The notes below the pieces were generated by a model. The model ran no database searches, had not been told where the DNA came from, and worked only from the letters and a program-made list of their open reading frames with translations. The translations under genes were made by a program, and so were the position numbers. A stretch of 64,000 nucleotides of DNA, from assembly GCF_002086485.1 (NCBI RefSeq), contig NZ_MVHF01000008.1:1-64000 (forward strand), in the 5' to 3' direction. The DNA is from Mycobacterium aquaticum (GTDB taxonomy: Bacteria; Actinomycetota; Actinomycetes; Mycobacteriales; Mycobacteriaceae). Shown here piece after piece: positions 38,169 through 45,700 of this stretch. Each line of letters begins with the position of its first letter. Position 1 is the first letter of the stretch.

Positions 38169-40013
38169 CTACCGGTCGAACCGGCCCGCCAAATACTCAG
38201 TGCGGCAAGCATTCCGGGCCAGCTTGCCGCTGGTCGTGCGGGGGATGACGCCGGCAGCGACCATCCGCACATCGGCGGCGCGGACCTGATGGTGGCGTGA
38301 CACCGCGGCGCGGATGGCGTCGACGATCGGTCCCGGCTCTGCGCGGCCGGCGCCCGCGGCGCGTTCGGCCACGACGACCAACTCTTCGCCATGCGCACCG
38401 GGGACCGAGAACGCCGCGACGTAGCCCGAGCGCACAGCTCGCGATGCCTCGCTGATCGTGGTCTCGATGTCGGTCGGATAGTGGTTGCGACCGTCGACGA
38501 TGATCATGTCTTTGATGCGGCCGGTCACGTACAGCTCGCCGTTGACGTACACGCCGAGATCGCCTGTCGCCAACCACAATCCGTTGTCGGGGACGCCCTC
38601 GGCATGGCTGCCCGCCTCGAGACGGGTCTGCAGCTTGTTGCCGAATACGCGCTGCGACTCATCGGGCCTGCCGAAGTAGCCACGGCCGATGTTGTTGCCG
38701 TGCAGCCAGATCTCGCCGACGTGGCAGTCGGCCATCTCGTCGCCGTCGGTGCCGGCGATCACCACCCACTGGTTGGGAATCGCGCGGCCGCAGGACACAT
38801 GCGCCACGGCCCCCTCGGCGTCGGCATCGACCACAACTGCTTGCCCGGCGTTGAGCTGGTCGCGGTCCAGATAGATGACACTGGCGGTCTCGTCGGGCGC
38901 GATGCTGGCGACCGACAGCGTGGCTTCGGCCATCCCGTAGGAGGGCTTCACCGTGGTCGCCGGTAATCCGTAGGGCGCGAACGCGGCGTTGAACTCCTCG
39001 ATGGAGGACATGGTCACCGGCTCGGATCCGTTGAGGAGTGTGACGACATTGCTCAGATCGATCGACTCACCCTTGGGTGGCAGACCACGCTGCGCGCACA
39101 GCTCGAATGCGAAGTTCGGCGCAGCGGCCAGAGTCGGGCCGGTGGCAGATTCCTCGGCGAGGCGCTTGATCCAGCGGTAGGGGCGCCTGACGAATGCCAT
39201 CGGGTCCATGAGCGTGATGTGGTTGCCGCACAACGCCGGGAACATGATCATGATCAGGCCCATGTCGTGGTACAGCGGTAGCCAGCTGACACCGCGGATG
39301 CCCATTTCCAGATCGCCGGCCAGGATCATCTGCATCACGTTGGTGCACACGTTGCGGTGGGTGATCTCGACGCCGGCCGGAGTCCGCGTCGAGCCTGACG
39401 TGTATTGCAGGTAAGCGATGTCGTCGGTATCGCGTGCCACCGGGGTGAACATCGCGGCGAGCGAATCGGGAACAGCGTCCACCGCGATCATGCGGGGCCG
39501 CTCGTCGGCGGGCAGGGTGCGCAGGAAGCTCCGTACGGATTCCGACGCCGCAGTCGTCGTCAACACGACGGTGGGTTTGGCGTCGGCGAGCACGGCGGCC
39601 AGGCGCTCGGCATGGCCTGCCAGGCTGGGAGCGAACAACGGCACCGCAGTATTGCCCGCGTGCACCGCGGCGAAGAACGCCGACACGTAGTCGACGCCCT
39701 GCGGCGCAAGAATCGCCACCCGGTCGCCCGGGGATGTCACCTGTTGCAGGCGAGCACCGATCGAGCGCACCTGCGTCCACAGGGCGTTCCAGCTCAGCTC
39801 GATGATCTGCCCGTCGGAGTCCGACGAGTAGTCCACGAACCGGTAGGCCGGTGCATCGCCGAACGCCGCCCGGTTGCCTTCCAGAAACGATGTCATCATC
39901 ACGCCGTCCGGCACGACGATGGTGCCGTCGGCGAGGACGTAGTCCTCGATGCTGCCGCGCGACGGTTCGACAGGCGCACGCACGGTGCCGCTGTCCAGAG
40001 CTTCCCGACCCAT
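38169..40013 (-). CDS. Fatty acyl-AMP ligase (FadD32-like FAAL)
   Basis: A 614-residue adenylate-forming enzyme. Motifs include the phosphate loop YTSGSTRTPAGVEITH, GVSWLPLYHDMGLI, LNGSEPVT, KPSYGMAEATLSVAS, the hinge region VTGRIKDMIIVDGRNHYPTDIE and the C-terminal GVIPRTTSGKLARNACR. The YTSGSTR.PAGV.ITH and GSEP forms are those of FAALs such as FadD32, which load acyl groups on polyketide synthases. No PKS or carrier protein is nearby. The ATG at 40013 follows a TATTAT box by 7 nt. Confidence 0.88.
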   Translation of the reverse strand: MGREALDSGTVRAPVEPSRGSIEDYVLADGTIVVPDGVMMTSFLEGNRAAFGDAPAYRFVDYSSDSDGQIIELSWNALWTQVRSIGARLQQVTSPGDRVAILAPQGVDYVSAFFAAVHAGNTAVPLFAPSLAGHAERLAAVLADAKPTVVLTTTAASESVRSFLRTLPADERPRMIAVDAVPDSLAAMFTPVARDTDDIAYLQYTSGSTRTPAGVEITHRNVCTNVMQMILAGDLEMGIRGVSWLPLYHDMGLIMIMFPALCGNHITLMDPMAFVRRPYRWIKRLAEESATGPTLAAAPNFAFELCAQRGLPPKGESIDLSNVVTLLNGSEPVTMSSIEEFNAAFAPYGLPATTVKPSYGMAEATLSVASIAPDETASVIYLDRDQLNAGQAVVVDADAEGAVAHVSCGRAIPNQWVVIAGTDGDEMADCHVGEIWLHGNNIGRGYFGRPDESQRVFGNKLQTRLEAGSHAEGVPDNGLWLATGDLGVYVNGELYVTGRIKDMIIVDGRNHYPTDIETTISEASRAVRSGYVAAFSVPGAHGEELVVVAERAAGAGRAEPGPIVDAIRAAVSRHHQVRAADVRMVAAGVIPRTTSGKLARNACRTEYLAGRFDR

Positions 40014-40020
40014 AGCGCAA

Positions 40021-40026
40021 ATAATA
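40021..40026 (-). promoter_or_regulatory. Putative -10 box (TATTAT) for the leaderless FAAL gene
   Basis: On the minus strand TATTAT ends 7 nt before the ATG at 40013 within an unusually AT-rich patch (40014-40030). This supports the chosen start. Confidence 0.45.
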
Positions 40027-40070
40027 ATAGTGACGCTAAGTACCCTATGTCTCCTGGACATATGACGGTT

Positions 40071-40094
40071 GTCACCGCCGTCGGGCGGTGTGAC
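40071..40094 (-). terminator. Imperfect hairpin after the ECF sigma gene
   Basis: GTCACCGCC pairs with GGCGGTGTGAC across a short loop with one 2-nt bulge. It lies 11 nt past the sigma-factor stop (40105) and before the FAAL promoter. No T-run follows, so termination is only suggested. Confidence 0.35.
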
Positions 40095-40104
40095 CGTCCT
40101 CACA

Positions 40105-41070
40105 TCACGGCAGTGACATGGGTAGGCCGAACCATGGCAGCACGCTGCTGTCGAACCGCGTCATGGCGCTGATGCGATCCCCGTCGAGCGTGAGGACCAG
40201 CAGGCCGGCGGCATGCCGGATACCTCCCGCGCCGCGGTGGTAGGAGGCGAACGCGAGTTGGCGGTTGGCGCGCGTCGGCACCAGGTCGTAGTGCCGCCCA
40301 GGGCGCATGACCGCGGCGTAGAACCGGGCCACCACGTCGCGGCCCTGGTATTCCAGCGGCACGGGCGGCATCGAGATCGTGACGTCTTCGGTGAGCAATG
40401 CGACCAGGCCGTCGACGTCACCGGATTGGTAAGCCCGCACGAACTTGTCCACCAACGCCTGCTCGGCAGGGGAGCCGGGCGCGGGCGGTGTCGAGGCTGC
40501 GGGGAGCCCGTGGCGCAACCCGGCCCTGGCGCGCTTGAGCGCGCTGTTCACGGAATCGACAGTGCTGCTGAGGATCTCGGCGACCTCGTCGGCGTGATAG
40601 CCGAGCACGTCGCGCAGGATCAGCACGGCACGCTGCCGCGGTGCCAGCAGTTGCAGGGCCGTCATGAAGGCCAGTGAGATGGTCTCCTGTTGCTCATACG
40701 ACGCCTCCGGTATCAGCGTGTCCGGATATGGCTCCAGCCACACCACTTCGCTCAGCCGTGTCGGCTCGGGCGGTTCGATCTCGTTGATGTCCCACTCCTT
40801 GGCCGGGCGCCGCTTGGCCGACCGCAGCGCATTGAGACAGCGGTTGGTGGCGATCCGGTAGAGCCAGGTCCGGACCGACGACCTTTCTTCGAATCCGCCC
40901 AGGTTCTGCCATGCCGACAGCAGCGTGTCCTGTACTGCGTCCTCGGCGTCCTGCACCGAACCCAGCATCTGGTAGCAGTGCACCTGCAGTTCCCGGTGGT
41001 GCGGCTCGGTGAGCTCGCGGAATGCCGCGCCATCACCGGCACGGGCGCGCTCGATCAGTTCCACATACAT
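40105..41070 (-). CDS. ECF-type RNA polymerase sigma factor with C-terminal SnoaL-like domain (SigG-like)
   Basis: A 321-residue group IV sigma factor. Region 2 (about 1-75: ELQVHCYQMLGSVQDAEDAVQDTLLSAWQ) and region 4 (about 130-190, HTH around LGYHADEVAEILSSTVDSVNSALKRARAGL) are followed by a SnoaL-like domain (about 205-320). Sigma factors of this kind, such as mycobacterial SigG/SigJ, lack a classical anti-sigma factor and use the C-terminal domain for control. The ATG at 41070 is chosen over a TTG at 41085. Divergent from an SDR gene. Confidence 0.88.
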   Translation of the reverse strand: MYVELIERARAGDGAAFRELTEPHHRELQVHCYQMLGSVQDAEDAVQDTLLSAWQNLGGFEERSSVRTWLYRIATNRCLNALRSAKRRPAKEWDINEIEPPEPTRLSEVVWLEPYPDTLIPEASYEQQETISLAFMTALQLLAPRQRAVLILRDVLGYHADEVAEILSSTVDSVNSALKRARAGLRHGLPAASTPPAPGSPAEQALVDKFVRAYQSGDVDGLVALLTEDVTISMPPVPLEYQGRDVVARFYAAVMRPGRHYDLVPTRANRQLAFASYHRGAGGIRHAAGLLVLTLDGDRISAMTRFDSSVLPWFGLPMSLP

Positions 41071-41080
41071 AGAGACACGC

Positions 41081-41099
41081 GACAAGACGAAAACTTGTC
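41081..41099. promoter_or_regulatory. Inverted repeat GACAAG-N7-CTTGTC between sigma gene and SDR operon
   Basis: A perfect 6-bp inverted repeat with a 7-nt spacer lies 10 nt upstream of the sigma-factor start, in the 75-nt divergent spacer. It is a candidate operator for either or both transcripts. Confidence 0.4.
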
Positions 41100-41145
41100 G
41101 CGCTCACTACGCCCAGTTTCGGGTGTCCCCGGCGTCTCAACTGAT

Positions 41146-41892
41146 ATGACGAAATTCGATATCGCCGGAACCACCGCGATCGTGACGGGTGCGGGCCGAG
41201 GGTTCGGTCGCGGCGTCGCGACTGCTCTGGTCGGTGCCGGTGCACATGTGATCGGCGTTGCCCGTGGCGGCGCTCAACTGGACGATGTCGGTGCGCAACT
41301 GGGTGCCAGGTTCACGGCTGTGTGCGCAGACGCCGCCGATACCGCGACGGCCATCGAGCTCATCGACCGGTACCGCCCAGGCGTGATCGTGCTGGCGGCC
41401 GGTGCGGCTCCACGGATGGGCAGGCTCGTGGAACAGACCTGGGAGAGCTTCAGCGAGAACTGGAATGTCGATGTGGCGCAGGCTTTTGCATGGATCCGCC
41501 ACGCACTGCAGCGCCCGTTGGCGCCTGGCAGCACGGTTGTCGCGTTCTCCAGTGGCGCGGCCGTCAACGGATCCCCGCTGAGTGGGGGCTACGCGGGCGC
41601 CAAGTCCACGGTTCGGTTCATCGCCGACTACGCGGCAGGCGAATCCGACCAGGCAGGTCTTGGCATCAATGTGGTGTCGGTACTGCCACAGCTGACGCCG
41701 GCCACCGACCTGGGTGCGGCAGCCGTTGCGGCGTACGCAGCGGCGGCGGGTGTCAACCCGGACACCTTCGTCGCGAGCAGGGGAGCGGTCCTGGTTCCCG
41801 AGCAGGTCGGCAAGGCGATCCTCGAAATCCTCGCCGCACCGCAGCGCCGGGCGTATCTGCTCGGTGCCGAAGGTCCTACCCAATTACCGTGA
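41146..41892 (+). CDS. Short-chain dehydrogenase/reductase
   Basis: A 248-residue Rossmann-fold SDR with the cofactor motif TGAGRGFGRG (about 14-23), the Ser of VAFSSGAAVNGSPLSGGYAGAKS and the active-site YxxxK as YAGAK. Substrate unknown. The classic NNAG element reads AAGAAP, slightly unusual. It is first in an SDR - DUF899 - membrane protein operon divergent from the ECF sigma gene, whose target it may be. Confidence 0.85.
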   Translation: MTKFDIAGTTAIVTGAGRGFGRGVATALVGAGAHVIGVARGGAQLDDVGAQLGARFTAVCADAADTATAIELIDRYRPGVIVLAAGAAPRMGRLVEQTWESFSENWNVDVAQAFAWIRHALQRPLAPGSTVVAFSSGAAVNGSPLSGGYAGAKSTVRFIADYAAGESDQAGLGINVVSVLPQLTPATDLGAAAVAAYAAAAGVNPDTFVASRGAVLVPEQVGKAILEILAAPQRRAYLLGAEGPTQLP

Positions 41893-41909
41893 ACAGAAAG
41901 GATATTCGG

Positions 41910-42632
41910 ATGAAAACACCGCCGATTGTGACGGCCACGGAGTGGGACGAGGCGCGCCGCCGCCTGCTCGTCAAAGAGAAGGAACACACCAGAGCCGGTG
42001 ACGCGCTGGCCGCCGAACGGCGAAGGATGCCGTGGCTGGCGGTGGAAAAGCCCTATGTCTTCCAAGGGCCAGACGGCGAACTCAGCCTGCTCGACCTGTT
42101 CGCCGGCCGACGGCAACTGATCGTGTACCGGGCCTTCTTCGAGCCGGGGGTATATGGCTGGCCCGAACATGCCTGCCGTGGTTGCTCGATGGTCGCCGAT
42201 CATGTCGGCAACCTCGCTCATCTCAACGCACGCGATACCACCCTCGTGTTCGCGTCCCGTGCCCCGCAGTCCGATATCGCGCGGGTGCAGCAGCGAATGG
42301 GCTGGGACATCCCGTGGTACACCATCACCGACAGCTTCGACGCCGACTTCGGCGTCGACGAATGGCACGGCACCAATGCGTTCATCCGTGACGGCGAGTC
42401 GGTGTTCCGGACCTATTTCGTGGACAACCGTGGTGACGAGGTGTTCGGCAACACCTGGAGCTACCTGGACATCACCGCGCTCGGGCGGCAGGAAGAGTGG
42501 GAGGACTCGCCGGAGGGCTACCCGAAGACGCCGCCGTACCAATGGTGGAACTGGCACGACGAGTACGAGGATCCGCAGCCGCCCGACGAGTGGATCGCTC
42601 GGTCGACCGCCGCGCAGGAACTCTTCAAGTGA
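41910..42632 (+). CDS. DUF899 family thioredoxin-like protein
   Basis: A 240-residue protein of the DUF899 family (thioredoxin-like superfamily). Typical features are the N-terminal TATEWDEARRRLLVKEKEHTRA, WLAVEKPYVFQGPDG, CRGCSMVADHVGNL (paired Cys) and WNWHDEY near the C-terminus. Function not established; redox or monooxygenase-like roles have been suggested. The start has GAAAGGA upstream, 17 nt after the SDR gene. Confidence 0.85.
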   Translation: MKTPPIVTATEWDEARRRLLVKEKEHTRAGDALAAERRRMPWLAVEKPYVFQGPDGELSLLDLFAGRRQLIVYRAFFEPGVYGWPEHACRGCSMVADHVGNLAHLNARDTTLVFASRAPQSDIARVQQRMGWDIPWYTITDSFDADFGVDEWHGTNAFIRDGESVFRTYFVDNRGDEVFGNTWSYLDITALGRQEEWEDSPEGYPKTPPYQWWNWHDEYEDPQPPDEWIARSTAAQELFK

Positions 42633-43087
42633 GTCGTTTCGGACGCAGAGTCTGTGCGGTACTCGCGGCGTGTTCGGCGGCACTGCACGCGGTTTCGCTC
42701 ATTTCGGCGACGGGCATCACCGCGGTTCTCACCGCGGTGATGCTCGTCGTGTGCCTGTATTGCGCCCGCGATCTGTGGGAACGGGGAACGCTGCGGGCGT
42801 GGACGACGGTCGCGCTGATGAATCTCGCCATGATCGCACTGCACTTACCGATGCCGGCAGGCCATCACCATGGCGCATCCGGCGTAATGCCGGCCTCGCA
42901 CGCCGTGGCGATGACCGCGGCGACCTGGCTGGCTCTGGTGGAGGTTACCGCTGCGGCGTCAGTGTTGTTCTGGCGCACGAGATCCCGCGAAATCCTGCTG
43001 CGGGAGCGTCACGGCGTCCATCAAACTTCGCGCTTGCAGGGTGCGGTCGCGGCACGTCGCCAGCAGATCGCTGCGGTCGATCCGTGA
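42629..43087 (+). CDS. Small membrane protein
   Basis: A 152-residue protein with about four hydrophobic segments (8-30, 31-48, 60-76, 92-114) and a His-rich loop GHHHG near 78-82. The GTG start overlaps the DUF899 stop (GTGA), consistent with an operon. The C-terminal ~38 residues are soluble and lie antisense to the fic 3' end (129-nt overlap), an unusually long convergent overlap. Function unknown; a metal-binding role is only hinted at by the His cluster. Confidence 0.65.
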   Translation: MSRFGRRVCAVLAACSAALHAVSLISATGITAVLTAVMLVVCLYCARDLWERGTLRAWTTVALMNLAMIALHLPMPAGHHHGASGVMPASHAVAMTAATWLALVEVTAAASVLFWRTRSREILLRERHGVHQTSRLQGAVAARRQQIAAVDP

Positions 43088-43570
43088 CCAATCAAGTTGG
43101 TAGCCCGCATGTTCGGCGAGGTACTGCAGGAACACCCGCTGGGTGCGGCCGTTGCCCTCCCGGAACGGGTGCAGTCGGTTGATCGCGGTGAAGTGCCTGC
43201 TGAGCCCTTCGACGAACTCGTCGCGCTCCAGGCCGCAGAGGTAATCGTCCTCCTGGATGCGGACGAACACGTGCGCTGCGGCGGCGACCAGCGTTCGCGC
43301 AGGAGCGAACTGGCTGGTGCTGCCCGCTTTGAAGATGTCCACGGTTCGCAGCTGACCGGCGAACGGGTAGACGTCTCCGAACAGATGGCGGTGGATCGCC
43401 TTGAGGTGCTCCAGGTCGAAATCTCCGGGCAACGGACGCTCCGACAGCTGGATGTGCCGGACGGTGACGAGATCATGCTCGGCTGACACCAAGTCCGCGA
43501 TGGTGCGGGCATGCACCAGGTTGGTCAGTACCCCCGTCGCGGGATCGACATAACTGGACCGACGGGGCAT
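42959..43570 (-). CDS. Fic domain protein (putative AMPylase)
   Basis: A 203-residue Fic protein with the intact core motif HPFREGNGR (134-142), expected to transfer AMP or a similar group to target hydroxyls. The flap region around QLRTVDIFKAG is present. A clear inhibitory (S/T)xxxE(G/N) helix is not obvious at either end, and no small antitoxin gene adjoins. The ATG at 43570 lies 7 nt downstream of the ferredoxin reductase stop, so it may be transcribed with the Rieske electron-transfer genes. Confidence 0.88.
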   Translation of the reverse strand: MPRRSSYVDPATGVLTNLVHARTIADLVSAEHDLVTVRHIQLSERPLPGDFDLEHLKAIHRHLFGDVYPFAGQLRTVDIFKAGSTSQFAPARTLVAAAAHVFVRIQEDDYLCGLERDEFVEGLSRHFTAINRLHPFREGNGRTQRVFLQYLAEHAGYQLDWSRIDRSDLLATCRDRTLQARSLMDAVTLPQQDFAGSRAPEQH

Positions 43571-43577
43571 GACCTTG

Positions 43578-44915
43578 TCAGATCGCGCTGATCCGCGAGG
43601 CAGTGCGGCGCACGAGTTCGTCGGCGTCGATGGCGCCTTGCTCGTAACTCTGAAGGTCGGCGCGCAGCTCCTCCGACGGCGCGCCCGCTTCCAACCCCGC
43701 GCTGTGCACCGCGGCGTTGACCGCGGCGGTGCGGGCGGCAACCTGTTCGGCGAGCTGGCGTTCGATGAGCTTGCGATGCCGGGTGAACAGCCGCGGATTG
43801 TCCATGGAGAACACCGCCGTTGCGACGCCGTCGCGCTCGTAGAGCGCCACGAACGATGCTGCGGAGGCGTCGCCGTCGATGAAGCGGACGACGTCACCCG
43901 CCTGCCGGTGCCCGGCGAACTGCAATTGGCGCCCATACTGTTTGGACCAGAAGTACGGCGCGGCGTGCGGTGCCTGGGGGGTGCCGAGGATCGCAGAGGC
44001 CACAATGCGGGCCTGCTGCGTGGCGTTCGTCCAGTGTTCGCTGCGGTGGTGGGCTCCGAGGTGGACGTTGAACGACGTCGCGCAGTCACCGACTGCGTAC
44101 ACACCGGGTGCCCCGGTGCGGCAGGAGTCGTCGGTGCGGAAGCCGTTCTCGATGGTGATCTCGGAATGCGTCAACCACTCTGTGTTGGGCACCGCGCCCA
44201 CACCGACGACCACCACGTCGGCGGCCAGTTCGGTGCCGTCGTCGAGCAGCACGCCCGTCACCCGGTCCTCGCCGGTCACCGCGGTCACGCAGACGCCGGT
44301 CAGCAAGGTCACGCCGTTCTGTCCGTGCAGCGCCGTGCACGCGGCTGCCACCTCTTCGCCGAGAATCCCGACAAGTGGCGTCGTCGACATCTCGACCACG
44401 GTGACGTCGATCCCGCGGCCGGCCGCGGTGCTGGCGACCTCCGCTCCGATGAATCCGGCACCGACGACGACTAGCCGCTTTGCGTTCTCGAGAGAGTCCC
44501 GCAGCGCCCGGGCATCGTCGACCGTGCGCAGGGTGTGCACACCAGGCAGTGATGGGCAGCCCGGCAGGGAGCGGGCACGCGCTCCGGTGGCCAGGACGAC
44601 GGCGTCGGCGTCCAAAGTGGAGCCGTCGTCGAGTGTCACGGTGTGCCCGCCGCTCGAATCGGAGGTCAGCCCGACTGCGGCGCGGCCGAGTACCCACTCG
44701 GCACGCAGCGCGTCGATGTCATCCGACTCGGCCAGCTCGAGCGAGGGCTCACCGGTCAGATATTCCTTGGACAGCGGCGGGCGGTCGTAGGGCATGTGCG
44801 GCTCGTCGCCGACAACGGTGACCCGTCCTTCGTAGCCGGCAGCGCGCAGCTCTCGGACCGTGGACAGTCCGGCCAGGGATGCGCCGATCACGACGATCGA
44901 TGTCGGTTGGCTCAT
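43578..44915 (-). CDS. NAD(P)H-dependent ferredoxin reductase of the Rieske system
   Basis: A 445-residue FAD reductase of the BphA4/putidaredoxin-reductase type. It has the FAD fingerprint VIGASLAGLSTVRELRAAGY, PYDRPPLSKEYLTG, the NAD fingerprint VVVGAGFIGAEVASTAAGRG (about 150-169) and VYAVGDCA. An extra C-terminal segment (about 395-445) is helical. Its start overlaps the ferredoxin stop (TGATG), so the two form an electron-transfer unit feeding the divergently encoded oxygenase at 45701. Confidence 0.9.
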   Translation of the reverse strand: MSQPTSIVVIGASLAGLSTVRELRAAGYEGRVTVVGDEPHMPYDRPPLSKEYLTGEPSLELAESDDIDALRAEWVLGRAAVGLTSDSSGGHTVTLDDGSTLDADAVVLATGARARSLPGCPSLPGVHTLRTVDDARALRDSLENAKRLVVVGAGFIGAEVASTAAGRGIDVTVVEMSTTPLVGILGEEVAAACTALHGQNGVTLLTGVCVTAVTGEDRVTGVLLDDGTELAADVVVVGVGAVPNTEWLTHSEITIENGFRTDDSCRTGAPGVYAVGDCATSFNVHLGAHHRSEHWTNATQQARIVASAILGTPQAPHAAPYFWSKQYGRQLQFAGHRQAGDVVRFIDGDASAASFVALYERDGVATAVFSMDNPRLFTRHRKLIERQLAEQVAARTAAVNAAVHSAGLEAGAPSEELRADLQSYEQGAIDADELVRRTASRISAI

Positions 44916-45277
44916 CACGCGCTCGCTTCCAGCCAGATCTGACCGTCCTCGACGCCCACCTGGTGGGTACGTACCGCGACTTTCGCGGGCGGTCCGGATA
45001 CCTCTCCGGTGCGCAGGTCGAAGCAGGATTCGTGCAGCGGGCACTCCACGGTGCAGCCCTCGACCCAGCCGTCGGCCAGTGACGCATCCTGATGAGTGCA
45101 GGTGTCGTCGATGGCGAACAAACCGGAGTCCGTATGGAAGATGGTGATCGGGTCCTTGCCCTCTAACCGCACGGTGAGCACCTCGCCGACCGGCAGCTCA
45201 TCGAGCTGCCCGACGACGGTACGGCCGGACGTCGGTGAGCCGATGGGCTCGGTCGACGGCAGGGAAGACGAATCCAC
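44915..45277 (-). CDS. Rieske [2Fe-2S] ferredoxin
   Basis: A 120-residue soluble Rieske ferredoxin with both cluster-binding boxes, C60-T-H62 and C79-P-L-H82 (CTHQ ... CPLHESCFD). It should carry electrons from the reductase to the oxygenase. GTG at 45277 is preferred because AAAGGA is 8-9 nt upstream; GTG at 45283 would add two residues. First gene of the minus-strand arm, just downstream of an operator-like site. Confidence 0.9.
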   Translation of the reverse strand: MDSSSLPSTEPIGSPTSGRTVVGQLDELPVGEVLTVRLEGKDPITIFHTDSGLFAIDDTCTHQDASLADGWVEGCTVECPLHESCFDLRTGEVSGPPAKVAVRTHQVGVEDGQIWLEASA

Positions 45278-45295
45278 AGCCACAGTCCTTTCGTC

Positions 45296-45312
45296 GTTGC
45301 GTCAGACGCAAC
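45296..45312. promoter_or_regulatory. Operator-like site 1: GTTGC-N7-GCAAC
   Basis: GTTGCGTCAGACGCAAC is a perfect 8-bp inverted repeat around a central A. It lies 5 nt downstream of the -10 box of the ferredoxin promoter, where a bound protein would block transcription. A half-site AACGCAAC lies at 45323-45330. The IclR regulator encoded at 54743 is the obvious candidate binder (inference). Confidence 0.65.
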
Positions 45313-45317
45313 ATGTT

Positions 45318-45346
45318 CTTATAACGCAACAGTCTGCCCCTGTGAG
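45318..45346 (-). promoter_or_regulatory. Ferredoxin-reductase arm promoter
   Basis: On the minus strand the -10 TATAAG (45318-45323) is separated by 17 nt from a -35-like CTCACA (45341-45346). Both are close to sigma-A-type consensus, and the downstream operator fits repression. Confidence 0.55.
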
Positions 45347-45364
45347 CCGCCTCACGTCAACCCG

Positions 45365-45393
45365 TTGACATGACTTGGGCCATACGCAATCAT
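45365..45393 (+). promoter_or_regulatory. Oxygenase arm promoter
   Basis: A consensus -35 TTGACA (45365-45370) and a -10-like AATCAT (45388-45393) are spaced by 17 nt. The second operator-like site follows 19 nt after the -10. The resulting mRNA would have a leader of about 300 nt, most of it the sarcosine-oxidase remnant. Confidence 0.5.
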
Positions 45394-45412
45394 TGATGCG
45401 GAAGGCGCACTC

Positions 45413-45429
45413 GTTGCGTGTTCAGCAAC
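45413..45429. promoter_or_regulatory. Operator-like site 2: GTTGC-N7-GCAAC
   Basis: GTTGCGTGTTCAGCAAC shares the GTTGC-N7-GCAAC layout and the 17-bp length of site 1. It sits just downstream of the plus-strand promoter. One copy per divergent promoter suggests joint control of both arms. Confidence 0.6.
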
Positions 45430-45431
45430 AA

Positions 45432-45700
45432 AAGCCCGAAGGGGACACGATACGCGATGAGCGACTGCCCGTCCTGTCGGAAGAGTGCATGCGCACGGCG
45501 TGCGCGTACTCCTAAAGCCCCGACGAACATCTCGTGATCACGTGGCATCCGAACCACGCCGATTCGACTGTGGCGTTCGGCTTCTCGGGTCACGGATCCA
45601 CATTCATACCGGCGCCGGCGAGATGCTGGCCGATCTCACCGGCACCGGTGCCACAGCCCATCCCATCGAACTCTTCGACACACGACGGTTGGTGAAATTT
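45432..45700 (+). pseudogene. 3' remnant of a monomeric sarcosine oxidase-like gene
   Basis: One frame reads [20 protein letters not shown] then FGFSGHG, with a stop (TAA 45513) just before it. After a frameshift near 45600-45615 it continues [21 protein letters not shown] up to the oxygenase start. The order matches the C-terminus of monomeric sarcosine/N-methyl-amino-acid oxidases (TPDEHF.ID.HP, GFSGHGFKF, GEILADL, H.I.LF). Only the last ~90 codons remain, in two frames with an internal stop. It now forms the leader of the oxygenase mRNA. Confidence 0.72.

Noticed and set aside
45430..45700. Riboswitch in the long oxygenase leader
   Set aside because: The leader decodes convincingly as a gene remnant, and I saw no conserved aptamer core such as a glycine riboswitch.
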